Assembly: GCA_029945375.1 (NCBI GenBank)
Contig: CM057058.1
Span: forward strand, 3,410,001 to 3,474,000
Direction of reading: 5' to 3'
From: Agaricus subrufescens
Lineage: Eukaryota; Basidiomycota; Agaricomycetes; Agaricales; Agaricaceae
DNA: 64,000 nt
Every line of letters starts with the position of its first letter. Position 1 is the stretch's first letter. Shown in pieces: positions 45,036 to 56,689 of this stretch. Position numbers and translations under genes: made by a program. Below the pieces are notes generated by a model that searched no databases, was not told where the DNA came from, and saw only the letters and a program-made list of their open reading frames with translations.

Positions 45036-46598
45036 AGACGACATAGGAAGCCTATTCCATACATGCACCATAGAGGAGATGCATTCACCCCAGAAACTCG
45101 GGGGCAATTTTGACTCAGAGAGCATTGCAGTGATCCTTTCTCCCATAGTTCTGTTAGCCCTTTCAGCTAGACCATTCTGCTGAGGCCTGTTGTGAGTAGA
45201 ATGCCTTCTATCGATGCCACACTGCTCCGTGAAGGCCAGGAACACTTTAGACATGTATTCACCGCCTTTATTGTCCTGTAGAGCACGCATTTTCACTCCT
45301 AGTTGGTTTTCAGCCCAAGATTTATAGATTTTGAACGCTTCAAAGGCCTCAGACTTGCTTTTCAGCAGATATACAGCCCGGAAACGCGTTGCATCGTCTA
45401 TAAACGTTATCCAGTACTTGTAGCCTGAGTGGGAAGCGACTGGGAGCGGTCCATGAAGGTCTGAGTGCACCAGCTCGAGTGGAGATCGATTATGGCTGGT
45501 AGAAGAGGGGAAAGGAAGCGAATGCATCTTCCCAGCAAGGCAGGGCTCACATATGGGGTCAGGGGACGCTTTAGAGTCAAGTTTGAGGCCTGTAACAAGC
45601 TCCTTGTTCACCATAGACCTCACATCAGCATAATTATGGTGAATAAAGCGACGATGCCATAGGGAGAGGTCACAGGAGAGTGTAGAGACCGAAAAAGCGG
45701 CCTCCGAGGTCAGAGTTGAGCCATCTAGCTCAGCAGAGTTGTTAGGGTGGATTGTAGTGGTGAAAAGCGTTGTCCCCTTGCAGCAGAAGGCCATAGAATG
45801 AGCCGAAATGGTGATAATAAAGTTCTTGTGCTGTGCAAGGTATAGACAAGACAGCAGATTACTGCGGAGTGCAGGAACATGTAAAACCCTAGTAAACTCG
45901 ACCACTCTAGCCACCTTTCCGCTCAAAACTGGCTCAAAGACCACAGACCCCACCCCAGCAGAGTAAACAACTGAATTATCAGCTAAGCAAATGGGAATGC
46001 GATGGGGGGAGTAGGATTTGAACCAATGCTTGTGGGGGGTCATATGAGAAGTGGCCCCTGTATCTGCAAGCCAGTGGAAGTCAGCATCGAGCTGCAGGGG
46101 GGCAGAGAGCGAAGGGGAAGAGGTAGGGGAGGGAGCACTTGCATTTCCAGCAAATTCTTGCACTCTCTGCGCTTTTTCGGCACCAGGAGTCGAGCTAGAG
46201 CTTCCAGAAGCGGTGGGGGAGTCATTGGAGCTGTCCTGGGCCTTGTTGGCCTTGTTTCCTCGAGTTCTGGGCTTCTGAGCATCCTCCTGAGCGCGTTTCT
46301 TCGCTTTTTCGAACGTCCAGCAGTTAGCCACCTTGTGACCAGTCCTCCCACAGAAATCGCAGGTCTCCGACGCGTTTTTGAAGCCAGAACGCGCTGCCAG
46401 GGCCTGGGAGCCTCCCAAGGCATCCTGAGCACGTTTCCTTCGCTGGATATCCTCTGTAACGAAGGCCTGATGAATTGTGGTCTTGTCCAGCTTGTCCATA
46501 AGCAAAAGAGACGATGTAAAAGCAGAAAACTCGTCCGGGAGCGCCCTAATGAGTGCCATAGAGGCCAGCTCATCATCCAGCTGCTCTAAAGTGAATTC
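45036..46598 (-). pseudogene. Copia-A gag-protease-integrase part
   Basis: One long frame from 46,598 to 45,036 corresponds to residues about 160-680 of the Copia-C polyprotein: gag end (DDELASMALIRALPDEF), zinc knuckle CDFCGRTGHKVANC, protease HWLADTGATSHM, the GAG-pre-integrase HHCC region (LWHRRFIHHNYADV, CEPCLAGK) and integrase with HSDLHGPLPVASHSGYKYWI, QDNKGGEYMSK and RPQQNGLAERANRTMGERI. No stop occurs in about 520 codons. It is broken upstream by the long LINE and downstream by LINE-beta. Confidence 0.85.
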
Positions 46599-46689
46599 TT
46601 TTTTTTTTGTAATCAATGGGATTTATTTCAAAATCGACCTTAAAGGTGCCATAACGCATTCCCCGTACTTTACATCGCCTGTACACTAC

Positions 46690-49600
46690 CTCTGTCGGCT
46701 CAAGACATTACATTGAAAAACAAACAACAAATGAGCAAAAGAAACGTATCCAGCGGACTTGGTCAACGCTATATGAGAGAGAGAAAAAACAAACAAACGA
46801 GCATAGAGCAATCCAAATACAAGTACAATAATACCAGACTGAAGGAAAAGGAAATGCTGAAGAATAAGCACAAAGAAAAGAAACTCCTTGCACCTTTTGA
46901 AAACATTCCGCTGAGTCCACGGCTTCATCTCCATTACCAAGTTCACAAACACCTCTCTCCACTCGTCTGCCTTGAACACGGTTTCGAACTGGCTCATAAT
47001 CGTCTCGTGATAGAAGATTGGCCCCACTAGGAGAGGATGCTTGCGCTTTCTCCTCTCTTTGTTTTCGTCTTTCCGTTGCTGGTAAACCTGCTTGTAATAC
47101 ACAGGCCAGTCGGGTTTGCACATTTGTGGCACTCGCGGAAGATCCGAATCGTCTTCAAACGCAAATGCTTTGGGATTGTCGGTCAGGAATAGGATAAGAC
47201 CTTGGATAGATTCGATCCTGCTGATAGAGTAGTGTTCTGCCCTTCTGATGAATAAGGGACAGACATTGAGAATGTGCTGACACGTCTCCAGTGTGTTGGG
47301 GGAACAGGGACACGTCTTGAATGGTTCATTTGGAAAGAATCAAGCCTGGTAGGACCCGATGGGAGCGTGGTTGGTGATTGTGTGCACAAGACGAGCACAC
47401 AAGGGGGAGTTATGAGCGACTGAGACCCCGCCATAGTTATGGAGCCATAAGCCTAGGTTTAGGTGAGTTGGTTTGTCAACCATGAACTTACAATTATTTT
47501 CATGATCAGCAGCACCGCCCTGTTTTAACTGATCCGAATTGTCTGAGCCAGCGGCACCGCCCTGTTTTAACCGACTAGACTTTTTCTTCCCCGGACGGAG
47601 TTGATAGTCTGAGTAGGAGGTGTCCGGCCTCAACATCCCAGTCCCGAAACTACCGTCATGAAATTCATCATGCAGAGCAAAGGGGGAGGTGGCTAGCCCC
47701 GCTCTCAATTCCCTGCTTGATACCCAAAAGTGATCCGGATATGAAGCGCAATGCTTCAACCTCTCAGATTCAACTTTGCAGGATTTAGTGTCCAACCAGC
47801 CCTGTCCCTTGAAACAGGCCCGGTTCGTTGGGTCATCGAACCCCTGGTGCCGTAGTGCAATTGTGGATTTAGTGGTCTCGCTTCTGGCCCATCTGTATGA
47901 CGCGGATTGAGGAAACTGAATCCCCGCCCAAGTGAAGGTTCGCTCTTTTCTAGCGTTCCAATAAGCCTGGAAAGCTGCCGGCTGAAGGCCGACGTTGCTA
48001 TCCGGTGGTCGAGTTGCCCAACTCTCTCAGAAGCCCTTCACACAAATGTCCACTAAGGGGAATTTGGTTATGAGAGCCTCGAACATGAGCGAGACGGCAA
48101 TCGACAATTGACTACCGAATGGCTTAGAGGAAACTGCCATAAGTTCGCAGATGATAGATGGCAAGGAAGTATAGAGAATGACTTGTTTGACATCAAGTCC
48201 TTTCTCCAGTTTGCGATATGCTTTGAGGAGGCCTAGGAAAGCCGACCAGCCTACTAATGTTTCCTTCGTGACTCTGCGACCAGCGGCACGGGTTTTGGAC
48301 GATATCGTTTTGTCGTTGAAGACGGTGGACAAAGCGATGTGTGAGTGACTCTGATTCTCCAGGGGATGGGAGGGATCGATTGGGTTGAGAACACCTGCGG
48401 TGATGACATGAAGATCGCTGGTGCTGTGAATGTTTGCCCTGTGAATGTCGAGGTGATAGAGAAAGGAGTCGTCCTTGTCCGTGGGAGGATGGATGAATTG
48501 AATGCAATCCAGGCATCGGTCAATGAGTCGATGGCCCGGTTTAATGTGCTCAGGGAGGGGGTGGAAGATCTCCTTGCAAGGAACATTGATGGTGGAGTCG
48601 AGGGGGGACTTCATCTTCTGTCGGGTTGCCTCGGTTTTGAATTCCAAGGAGTTGTGATGTAGGGCTGAGCCCTTGGCTTTCCGCCGCTCTATGAGTGTAA
48701 GAACGGGATGGTTGGGGTGTAGCGTGTTGAGGCGGATGGTAGAGCGCTCATACAGCTTTTTGAGGGTGATGGAGATGGGCATGAGGCCAGCCACGGCACT
48801 CATTCCACCTATAGGGGTGGTTCGGAACGTGCCTGTAATCCAGCAAGCTCCTTGGGAGTGGGTAAGTTCGACCATCTTGACGTTGGTCCTAAAACATCTG
48901 GTACCCGGAATATACCAACAGCGAAGCCCGAAGGTCGCTATTGGTTGAACGCATGAGATGTAGAGTGTGCGTTTTTGCTTGATGGTAAGTCCACGCACCA
49001 AGTTGCCCAGGGATTTCATGCAGCGAACTGCTGAAATGGATTTCGTGGTGTAAAATTTGACATGGTCTTTAAAAGTGAGATTGCGGTCAAACATAATTCC
49101 TAGATACCTCCAGATTGTCTTGGGGGTAAGAGGGTTGGTCGAGGTGAATGGGGCGAACCCAAGAGGAAGGGGGGGGTTGGCCGAATGATAATTGCGGGCG
49201 GAATCCGCAAAGTTGAAGAGTTCCGTCTTTGAGTGCTCCATAATCAGACCGAAGTCAGTGAGTATGGAGATTATTTGGGCGTATGCCTCTTTTAGAGAGT
49301 CCAGAACATCTGATCTACAATCCCCAGTCGCAACAAGTAGTCCGTCATCAACAAAGGATAGAAAAGCAGTTAAAGGAAAATGAATATGAGAATCCTCATC
49401 CGATAACCATAAGTCCAAAAGATGGAAAACAGGAGCTAAATACAATGCAGAGAGAATTAGAGAAAGTGCACTACCTTGTCCTACACCTACATCAGAATCG
49501 AAGAAGGGAGAGGTTAGACCGTTAATGGAATATTGAGTTTTTCGACCAACAAGATAATTAGAGAAGAAAGAAACAACTTTGTTCGCAAAACCAAAATGTT

Positions 49601-51500
49601 CAATAATTTTAGAAAGGGTGATGTGATTTAAAGAAGGGAAAAATTGGGCGACATTGAAAGCAATAATGGATGTTACCTTTTTGTTGGACCACCCCGCCCT
49701 GACGTGATGGGTGAGGGCTGTAGCTGCATCTTCTACCGACCTTTGAATGATACCTCCGGTCTGGCAGGGGTGAATGGCTCCGCTCTCGACTCCTTCAAAC
49801 TGAAGTCAACGTGCGATCATCTTCTCAATGAGTTTCCCCATTGTGTTGAGTAAAACGATTGGCCAAAATGACTTGGCCTTGTCATATGAGGGTTTCCCCG
49901 GTTTCGGAATAATGACCGACATTGAGGCTTTGAAGTGTTTGGGCCAATGTCCTAAATCAATACAGGCATTAGCAATTTTGGTAACAAACTCTCCTACAGT
50001 GTCACTGCAAGCCAGCAGTTTCCATATCCTCCATGAGACATGATTGGGGCCCGGGGCTGTGTTCTTAGCGCACCCTTTGAGTCCATCATGAAATTCCTGG
50101 ATTGAGAATTGAGGCCATTCCCTTTCCGGTAACTTGTCTACGTTCGCCGTGAACTTTTCCAGATTTATAGATCAATTATTGGTGGAGTTGTATGTGGAAT
50201 GTAGAGTGTCGAATAACTTTTCTGGGGAGTTACACAATTGTCCTTCATTGTCGAGGATGGCTTCAAAAGCCAGCATTTTGCGTTCACGAACCCAAGGCAT
50301 GAGATCCCAGGGGCGTTTGTTGTCTGATGCCATTTCTTCGATTTTCTTGTCGAAATGTTCGTGTTTGGCTTTTCGAATGGTGCGTTTGAGATTGCCCCAT
50401 TCGATATGGTTGCGAGACCCTCCGTTCTTCAACATCCTCTGGTAGGCCTCCTTGCATTCCGAATTCCACCACTTCTTTCCATGTTGACTCGGTTTCCTTT
50501 CCTCCGTGAACTTCAGCCACGCACTCTCTAACGTCGCCTCTGCCTGCTCCATCACTGCTTCCAGTTCTGCTACAGATCCTGGTGCTTCCTTACACCCTAA
50601 GTTTCCTAACTACAGATCCTGGTGCTTCCTTACACCCTAAGTTTCCTAACTCCATGGTGATCATGTTGACGTAATCCTTTTCTTCTTCCGAAAATGCCTC
50701 GATTTTGAATTTCCCTCTCAGCTCTGGTTCTTCTCCTAAGATGAGTACCTTGATTTGTAAGGGGCGGTGGTCTGAGCCCCACCGTTCCGCCTCATTGGTC
50801 TTGATTTCATAGTAAAATCCCTGTGAATTAATGATGCCCGCTGAAGCGAACACCAAGTCGATGACTGATGCCCTTGAATTAGGGTCATCTGGGATACGGG
50901 TAGGCTCCCCTCCATTAGAGGGAAACACGTATTGAATTTCAAGATTAGTGCATAAATCTTTGAGGCACATATATGGGGAGGAGGGCCGTACTTGTGACGC
51001 TGCTCCATCGTCCCATTCCCGGTCTTGGATATTAAAATCCCCGGCACAGAGTGAAATTTTGGGAATATTATCACTTACTGCGGCTAGTTGGTGTACTGCG
51101 GCATGTGACTGGCCATCATTGTACACGTTAAGGATGTTGAACTTGTTGGGAATACCATTGCGAGGTCGGTTGAGATGAAGTGTGACTAAGGAGACATCAC
51201 GATGTTTGATGATGTCAGAGCGTAGCTGTAGTCTGAAAATGTTGAGTCTTTTGTTGATGTAAGTCAGGACCCTTCATTCAGGTCTCGACTCATTAGTATT
51301 ATCAAACGCCTCAGTGAATGGCGTCCAAGATGGGTGAATGGGGGGGCCAAAGGCCATATCCCTGATCTTATTTTTAGTGGACGGCTGCCTACACACACCT
51401 TTCCACCCGGGTTCCTGGAACATGATAATGTCCACATACCTGGCCCATTTATCAAGCACTGTAGAAGTGGTTTCCCAACTCTTACATGCATTAAAAGAAA
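46690..51500 (-). pseudogene. LINE-1 ORF2: APE endonuclease, reverse transcriptase, zinc-rich C-terminus
   Basis: Endonuclease: FNACKSWETTSTVLDKW, IIMFQEPGWKG, SLCAGDFNIQDREW and ERWGSDHRPLQIKV (51,510-50,740). A 40-bp tandem duplication at 50,570-50,649 shifts the frame. RT: GPNHVSWRIWKLL, IIAFNVAQFFPSLNH (the catalytic Asp of this box is Asn here), VGVGQGSALSLIL and FLSFVDDGLLVATG (49,700-49,350). The C-terminal part has NSPLCARLVHTITNHAPIG and CPCSPNTLETCQHILNVCPL, typical of fungal LINE ORF2. A stop lies at 47,341-47,339. Confidence 0.8.
50570..50649. repeat. Exact 40-bp tandem duplication inside LINE-1 ORF2
   Basis: CTACAGATCCTGGTGCTTCC and the next 20 bases occur twice without a difference, directly adjacent. 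Forty is not a multiple of three, so it breaks ORF2. Confidence 0.95.
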
Positions 51501-51572
51501 TTATAGTTAAATTACTTAGCGAATGTGGTGTGGGTTTTCAATTTCCGCTTGAGGGAGAGTGGTCGTCGCTAT

Positions 51573-54543
51573 TCATTCAGCGGATGACGATGGGACTTCG
51601 ATGATCTGTGAAGGCAGTGCCTCCATAGCCTGTGTGATGTTAGCCTTGCGCCTGTTGCGCTTAGCATTCTCCCTGTTATTGTCAGCAATCTGGCGCTGTG
51701 CGTGCCAGGATTCGTCATTTTGGTGTCGTTTGTAGACACAGTTGGAATGATTGGCGGGGTGGGCCCCACCGCAATTGATACATTTTGGGGCATGGGTACA
51801 TGTACCTGTCCACTCCAGCTTCTTCCTAAGTTCTCTGCAGCAGGGCCCGAAGATGTCGTGGTTTTCGGTGTTGTGGGGTTGGTAACACCTGGCGCATTTC
51901 TTGTGATTGATGTGGCATCGGGACGTACTGTGGTTCCATCCCCAGCAGTTTTGACACTGCGGGACGAACTCACGCTGGCAAGCATACGCTAGTTTGATTA
52001 GTCGACCTTGTATATGATATACCTTGTTAATGAGGTGCTTAGTCATGATGCCCAATTTGGAATCCCAGACATCTAAAAATACAACTGCTTTGTTGTTTGA
52101 GCCTTTGCATTTGATGACAGCAGGTGGGGCCTTGGCTTCGAGATCGTTGAACTGAGTCACCGACTTCATGCCTTTGAGTACCTGTGCACCGGTTAGTATG
52201 TCCTCTGGTCTCCTGTTGTGCACGTTGGTCCAATAGTCAAAGCCCGTCATGATGAGATGAGCTATGGATTGAGGGGCCTGTGGATCTGGTGCCTCTGGGG
52301 TAAGGTCTTGTCCAAGGGCCTTGTAAAGGGCCTCCTTGACGTTTGTGAAACCCTGTTTAGATGGAACAAGGTTAAGGTAAAAGTGAACGACCGTTTTGAA
52401 GAGACAGCCATTTTGTATGTGTAATTGAGAGGAAATGGAGATAAGATACCTGTTCATCTTATCTACAATGATGCCCATATCTTTGAATCATTCTGGCTGA
52501 ATGATATGGGTGAAGCCGAACTGGGTGGACTTCCTGTTGAGTCCACCAGAGATGCCATGGGCAGCCTGTTGGGCCAGAGTCGGCTTACGTCCTTTAGACA
52601 CCAATTCAGATGATCCGGCCAAAGCCGTGGAGTTCGTTGGTGTGTACACCAGTGGAGCACAAATTGCCATCGCTTCCTGGACGCTCATTTCCGGGAAGGA
52701 TTTCTTGAGTTCAACCACCCATTGAATGGCCTGGGAGGGCATGTTAGGGGCAATGTTGGGGGCAGTAACGGTCGGCTTCTTGAGAGCCGAGGCGTAAGAT
52801 GTCGGTTTAGGTGCAGGGGGAGGGGGAGCACATGACTGGTTTGCGATCCGTTGAGCAACGTTTTGCTTGTGGGCAGCGACTGCAGCCGGCTTGGAGTGGA
52901 GAGGGATGGGAGGAGGGACAGCTTGACCTTGGAGTGGCTCTTCCAGTTGGATATAGAGCTCGCGGGGTTTAGAGGGTCCAGCAGAGGGCTGGGTCTTACC
53001 TTTGGTTGGGGCTGCTTTCTTTGCGGCGGCGATCTGAACAAACTTGTTGGCCTTTGGTAAGGCCGCAATAGTGATTGGCTTGGGAGCCGGGGGGGGCTGA
53101 ACTGTAATGGAGGGGGTGCCTTGCCCTTACCTTTGGCAGTGGCGGGGATGCAGGCTGGGGTTGGTGCCAGTGCGGAATCAATTTCCATAGGGGCGGCAGT
53201 ATTTGGAGCCGGGGCCCGGACTTGCTGAGCGGGGAGCGGTTGGATAGGGGTGGTGTGCATGGGGATGAACGCTTTCCTTGTTTCATCATCCATTTCGTGA
53301 ATATATTTGCTCAACCGGTGATTGAGCGAACCTTTCCCTTGGACCTTAACGTGGGCCCAGTCTGTGCCAAGGATTGCTCCAAAGGCGTTGCATATAAGCT
53401 CTGCAACAACGCTAGGGTTGGAGCAGTTGTTGGGAGCCATCTTGAGAAAGGGTCCGAAGACACTGAACAGCTTTTTCTCAAGGTTGGCCAGTTCGTCTGG
53501 GTAGAAGTGAATCTTCTTTCCGTCGTCTCCGACAAATGCGGGTGATGATGGTCTTTCCTCCATTTCTGGAATTTCATTGGTGCGCTTCTTGGCAGCTTCA
53601 ATGTTTTCGAAATATTGGGTGGCAGTTATTGTGTTGCCACCAATGACTCGGTCAAGCGAGGTTTCCCGCTCCTTCTCTTGAGCCTGAAGGGCCCTGAGCT
53701 GCGCCTCAGTTGTTTTGACTATTCTTGGCGTCGTAGGCGTCTTGTCAAGGTCCGGGATTGAGCCTCGAGTGGGAGGTGTGATTTGCCGGGTCCTAAGAGC
53801 CGGGGCGATAATGCCAGATGGCGGCGCTGATGTAGCGAGGCTGTCAGGCAGATTGACTGGTGTAGCACCAGTTACCTTCAAAGCCGGATGACTAAGAAGG
53901 GCTGGATTGGGTGTTGGAAAGCCGTAGCTTTCTGATTGGTGGCGAGGGGCTGACGTGGCCTTTAGAGCCTCATGGTCCAAAAGCGCGGAGTCGGGGGTGG
54001 AGAAGACGTCGCCTGGGGTGACAGTCTTGTAAGAAAGTGGTGTCTCGCTGTGGTGAGCAGCGAGGGCGGGGTGCCTAAGTTTGTCTCCAGTGGGCATAGG
54101 AATGCCCCAATCGCTGGAGGTCTGGTTAGTGGCCCGGGCTTCCTCCTCTTCCTCCCAGTGCAACCTCTCGATTCTTTCCCTTTCAATTCTCTCCAAAATC
54201 CTCGGATCGTCCTCAATATTGCTCTCCTCTTCGCTCTCACTCTCCTCTTCCTCTTCCTGGGGTCCGATCTCCTTATCCAATGACGGATCCTTGGGAGCGG
54301 GTCCGTCTTGTGACTCCTGAGAAGTCGGTACTACTTCCTCCATATCCAAGGTTCTGAAGGCACTAGGTGCCAACATCCCCTTCAATTCTCTTGCCATAGA
54401 CCTCTTCTTCTTTGGTACTAGGGCTTCAATGGCTCCCTGTATCCTCTTGCTGACCTTAGAGGATTTGGAAGCGTGGGAGGCAACTGAGCATATGCTCCCT
54501 GTGGGCGATGGTGGTCGCGATGGTCGATCATACGGCTGGGGTC
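51573..54543 (-). pseudogene. LINE-1 ORF1, gag-like zinc-knuckle protein
   Basis: The first half (54,543-53,100) is acidic and disordered with SESEEESNIEDDPRILERIE and ends in a helical region (HFYPDELANLEKKLFSVFGP, then GTDWAHVKVQGKGSLNHRLS). A frame shift near 53,100 leads to a Pro/Ala/Lys linker; then AIQWVVELKKSFPEMSVQEA, a TGA at about 52,486, and the RNA-binding end FVPQCQNCWGWNHSTSRCHI, CARCYQPHNTENHDIFGPCC and CINCGGAHPANHSNC, three CCHC-like knuckles. ORF1 binds element RNA in this group. Confidence 0.75.
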
Positions 54544-54649
54544 GCTTCTTAGACTTGTTCACAGGATTGCTTAATCAATTCTTATCCGATTCACTCGTGA
54601 CTACCACCGTTAGAACCGTCTCCGCACACGCTACGTTCTACTTCCAACA
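54544..54649 (+). repeat. Copia 5' LTR, last 106 bp only
   Basis: From GCTTCTTAGACTTGTTCAC to CTTCCAACA it matches the end of the LTR at 63,668-63,965. The first two thirds are missing at the junction with LINE-1. The following GGTTATGGGCCCCGGC is the probable primer-binding site. Confidence 0.82.
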
Positions 54650-56689
54650 GGTTATGGGCCCCGGCTTCTAACTACTGGAAAAACGAGTTTTTCATTCACA
54701 ACTTCATTCATTCTTCTCTCCTTCTCTACTTCCTTAAATCTATTTCGCTTCCCCTGCTCTCAAATCAACTCTGATGGCTTTCGGATCGCCAACGTTTGCA
54801 AAACTCAATGCGGAGAACTATACGACGTGGTCTGGCGAGATGGAGGTGTGGCTGCGAGCTTCTGGGCTATGGAGAATCATCTCTGGCAAGCAGAAGTCCC
54901 CCACTGTGTCCTCCCCTGTTACCCAGGCTGAAGCGGACACTCTGGACGCTTTTGAGGCTTGTTGTGACAAGGCTGCTGGCTGGCTATTCTTGATGGTTGA
55001 AGAGGAGCAGAGGGTGCACTTTAATGGCATCCAGGATGACCCCGTGAAGATGTGGGAGGCTCTGGAGGCTGTTCACAGGCAGAAGAAGGCTGGAATGCGA
55101 TTTAATGCTTATGATGAGCTGTTCAGCATCCGAAAACTCGAGGAGGAGTCTCTCCAATCGCTTATCAACAGGGTAGAAGGCTGCAAACGTCGAATTAAAG
55201 AGCTCAGACCCACTTCCTTCACTCTGGAGATGCTAGATGATGAGCTGGCATCTATGGCCCTCATTAGAGCGCTCCCAGATGACTATTCCACCTTCTCCTC
55301 GTCTCTTTTGCTTATGGACAAGCTGGACAAGGCTACCATTCATCAGGCCTTTGTCACAGAGGATATACAACGCCGAAAACGCGCTGGGGACGCTTTGGGA
55401 GGCTCCCAGGCTCTAGCCGCTCGCTCTGGCTTCAAAAACGCGTCAGATACCTGCAATTTCTGTGGGAGGACTGGTCACAAGGTGGAGAAGTGCTGGCCGT
55501 TCGAAAAGGCGAAGAAATGCGCCCAGGAGGACGCTCATAAGCCTAGAACTCGCGGAAACAAGGCTAACAAGGCTCAGGACACTTCAAACAACGCCTCAGG
55601 CTCTGCAACAAGCTCCTCTTTGAGTTCTAGCACCGAAAAAGCGCAGAGAGTGCGTGAATCTGCTAGAAATGCAAGTGCCTCACATCCCTCCCCTTCCCCT
55701 TCGCTTTCTGCGCCTCTACAGCTCGATGCTGACTTCCATTGGCTTGCAGACACTGGGGCCACTTCTCATATGACCCCACATTGTCACTGGTTCAAGAACT
55801 ACTCCCCCAATCGCATTCCCATCCGATTAGCTGATAATTCAGTTGTATACTCTGCGGGGATAGGTTCTGTGGTGTTTAAACCAGTTGTTAATGGAAAGGA
55901 GGCTAGAGCAGTCGAGTTTTCGAGGGTACTGCATGTTCCTGACCTCAGGAGTAATCTGCTGTCGTGTTTATACCTTGCTCAGCACAAGGGCTTCAATATC
56001 ACCATTTCTGCTTGCTCTATCGCTTTCCAGTGCAAGGGAACAACGCTTTTTACGGCCACTATCCACTCCAACAACTCTGCTGAGCTAGATGGCTCTACAA
56101 TCACTTCCAAGGCTGCTTTTGCTGTCTCTACACTGCCAGCTGACCTCTCCCTGTGGCATCGTCGCTTCATTCATCACAATTATGCTGATGTGAAGTCTAT
56201 GTTGAGTAAGGACCTTGTTACAGGCCTTAAACTCGATTCTAATGCTCCTCCTGACCCTATATGCAAGCCCTGCCTTGCAGGAAAGATGCATTCACTTCCA
56301 TTTCCTCCCTCCCTCAATCACAATCGATCCCCTCTTGAGCTGGTACATTCAGACCTTCACGGACCGCTCCCAGTTGCTACCCACTCAGGCTACAAGTACT
56401 GGATCACATTTATAGATGACGCGACGTGATTCCAGGCTGTACATTTGCTTAAAAGCAAGTCAGAAGCCTTTGAAGCGTTCAAAGTCTACAAATCTTGGGC
56501 CGAAAATCAACTTGGAGTCAAAATTCGGGCTCTACAGGATGATAAAGGCGGTGAATACATGTCTAAGGCCTTCCTAACGTTCACGGAGCAGTCTGGGATC
56601 GAAAGGAGGCATTCTACTCGCAACAGGCCTCAGCAAAATGGCCTTGCGGAGAGAGCTAATAGGACTATGGGTGAAAGAATCACTGCTAT
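54650..56689 (+). pseudogene. Copia-C gag-protease-integrase with one stop
   Basis: The ATG at 54,774 opens MAFGSPTFAKLNAENYTTWS, a Copia gag. A frame of 551 codons follows: gag body, knuckle CNFCGRTGHKVEKC (about residue 227), protease WLADTGATSHM (about 324), LWHRRFIHHNYADV and CKPCLAGK (about 460-495), and the integrase start HSDLHGPLPVATHSGYKYWI. A TGA at 56,427-56,429, where Copia-A has Arg (GCATCG/CGT context), interrupts it; the frame then goes on through KALQDDKGGEYMSK-like sequence to RTMGERITAM, where LINE-epsilon begins. The RT part is absent here. Confidence 0.85.

Larger units (their letters stand above)
46599..54543 (-). mobile_element. Long Tad/jockey-like LINE, about 7.9 kb (LINE-1)
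   Basis: Minus-strand element with ORF1, then ORF2 (endonuclease, RT, C-terminal zinc region) and a 3' UTR ending GAAATAAATCCCATTGATTAC plus A-tail (46,599-46,610). It is inserted in gag of Copia-A. The 5' end meets a partial Copia LTR at about 54,543, where no matching target duplication is seen. It has several disabling changes listed under the ORFs. Confidence 0.85.

Noticed and set aside
52996..54320. Plus-strand frames opposite LINE-1 ORF1
   Set aside because: Shadows of the minus-strand ORF1; composition mirrors its Pro/Glu-rich sequence.
54530..54562. A LINE-1 ORF1 start inside the Copia LTR piece (VNKSKKRP)
   Set aside because: The first residues are LTR sequence read through by chance; the true start is downstream or lost.
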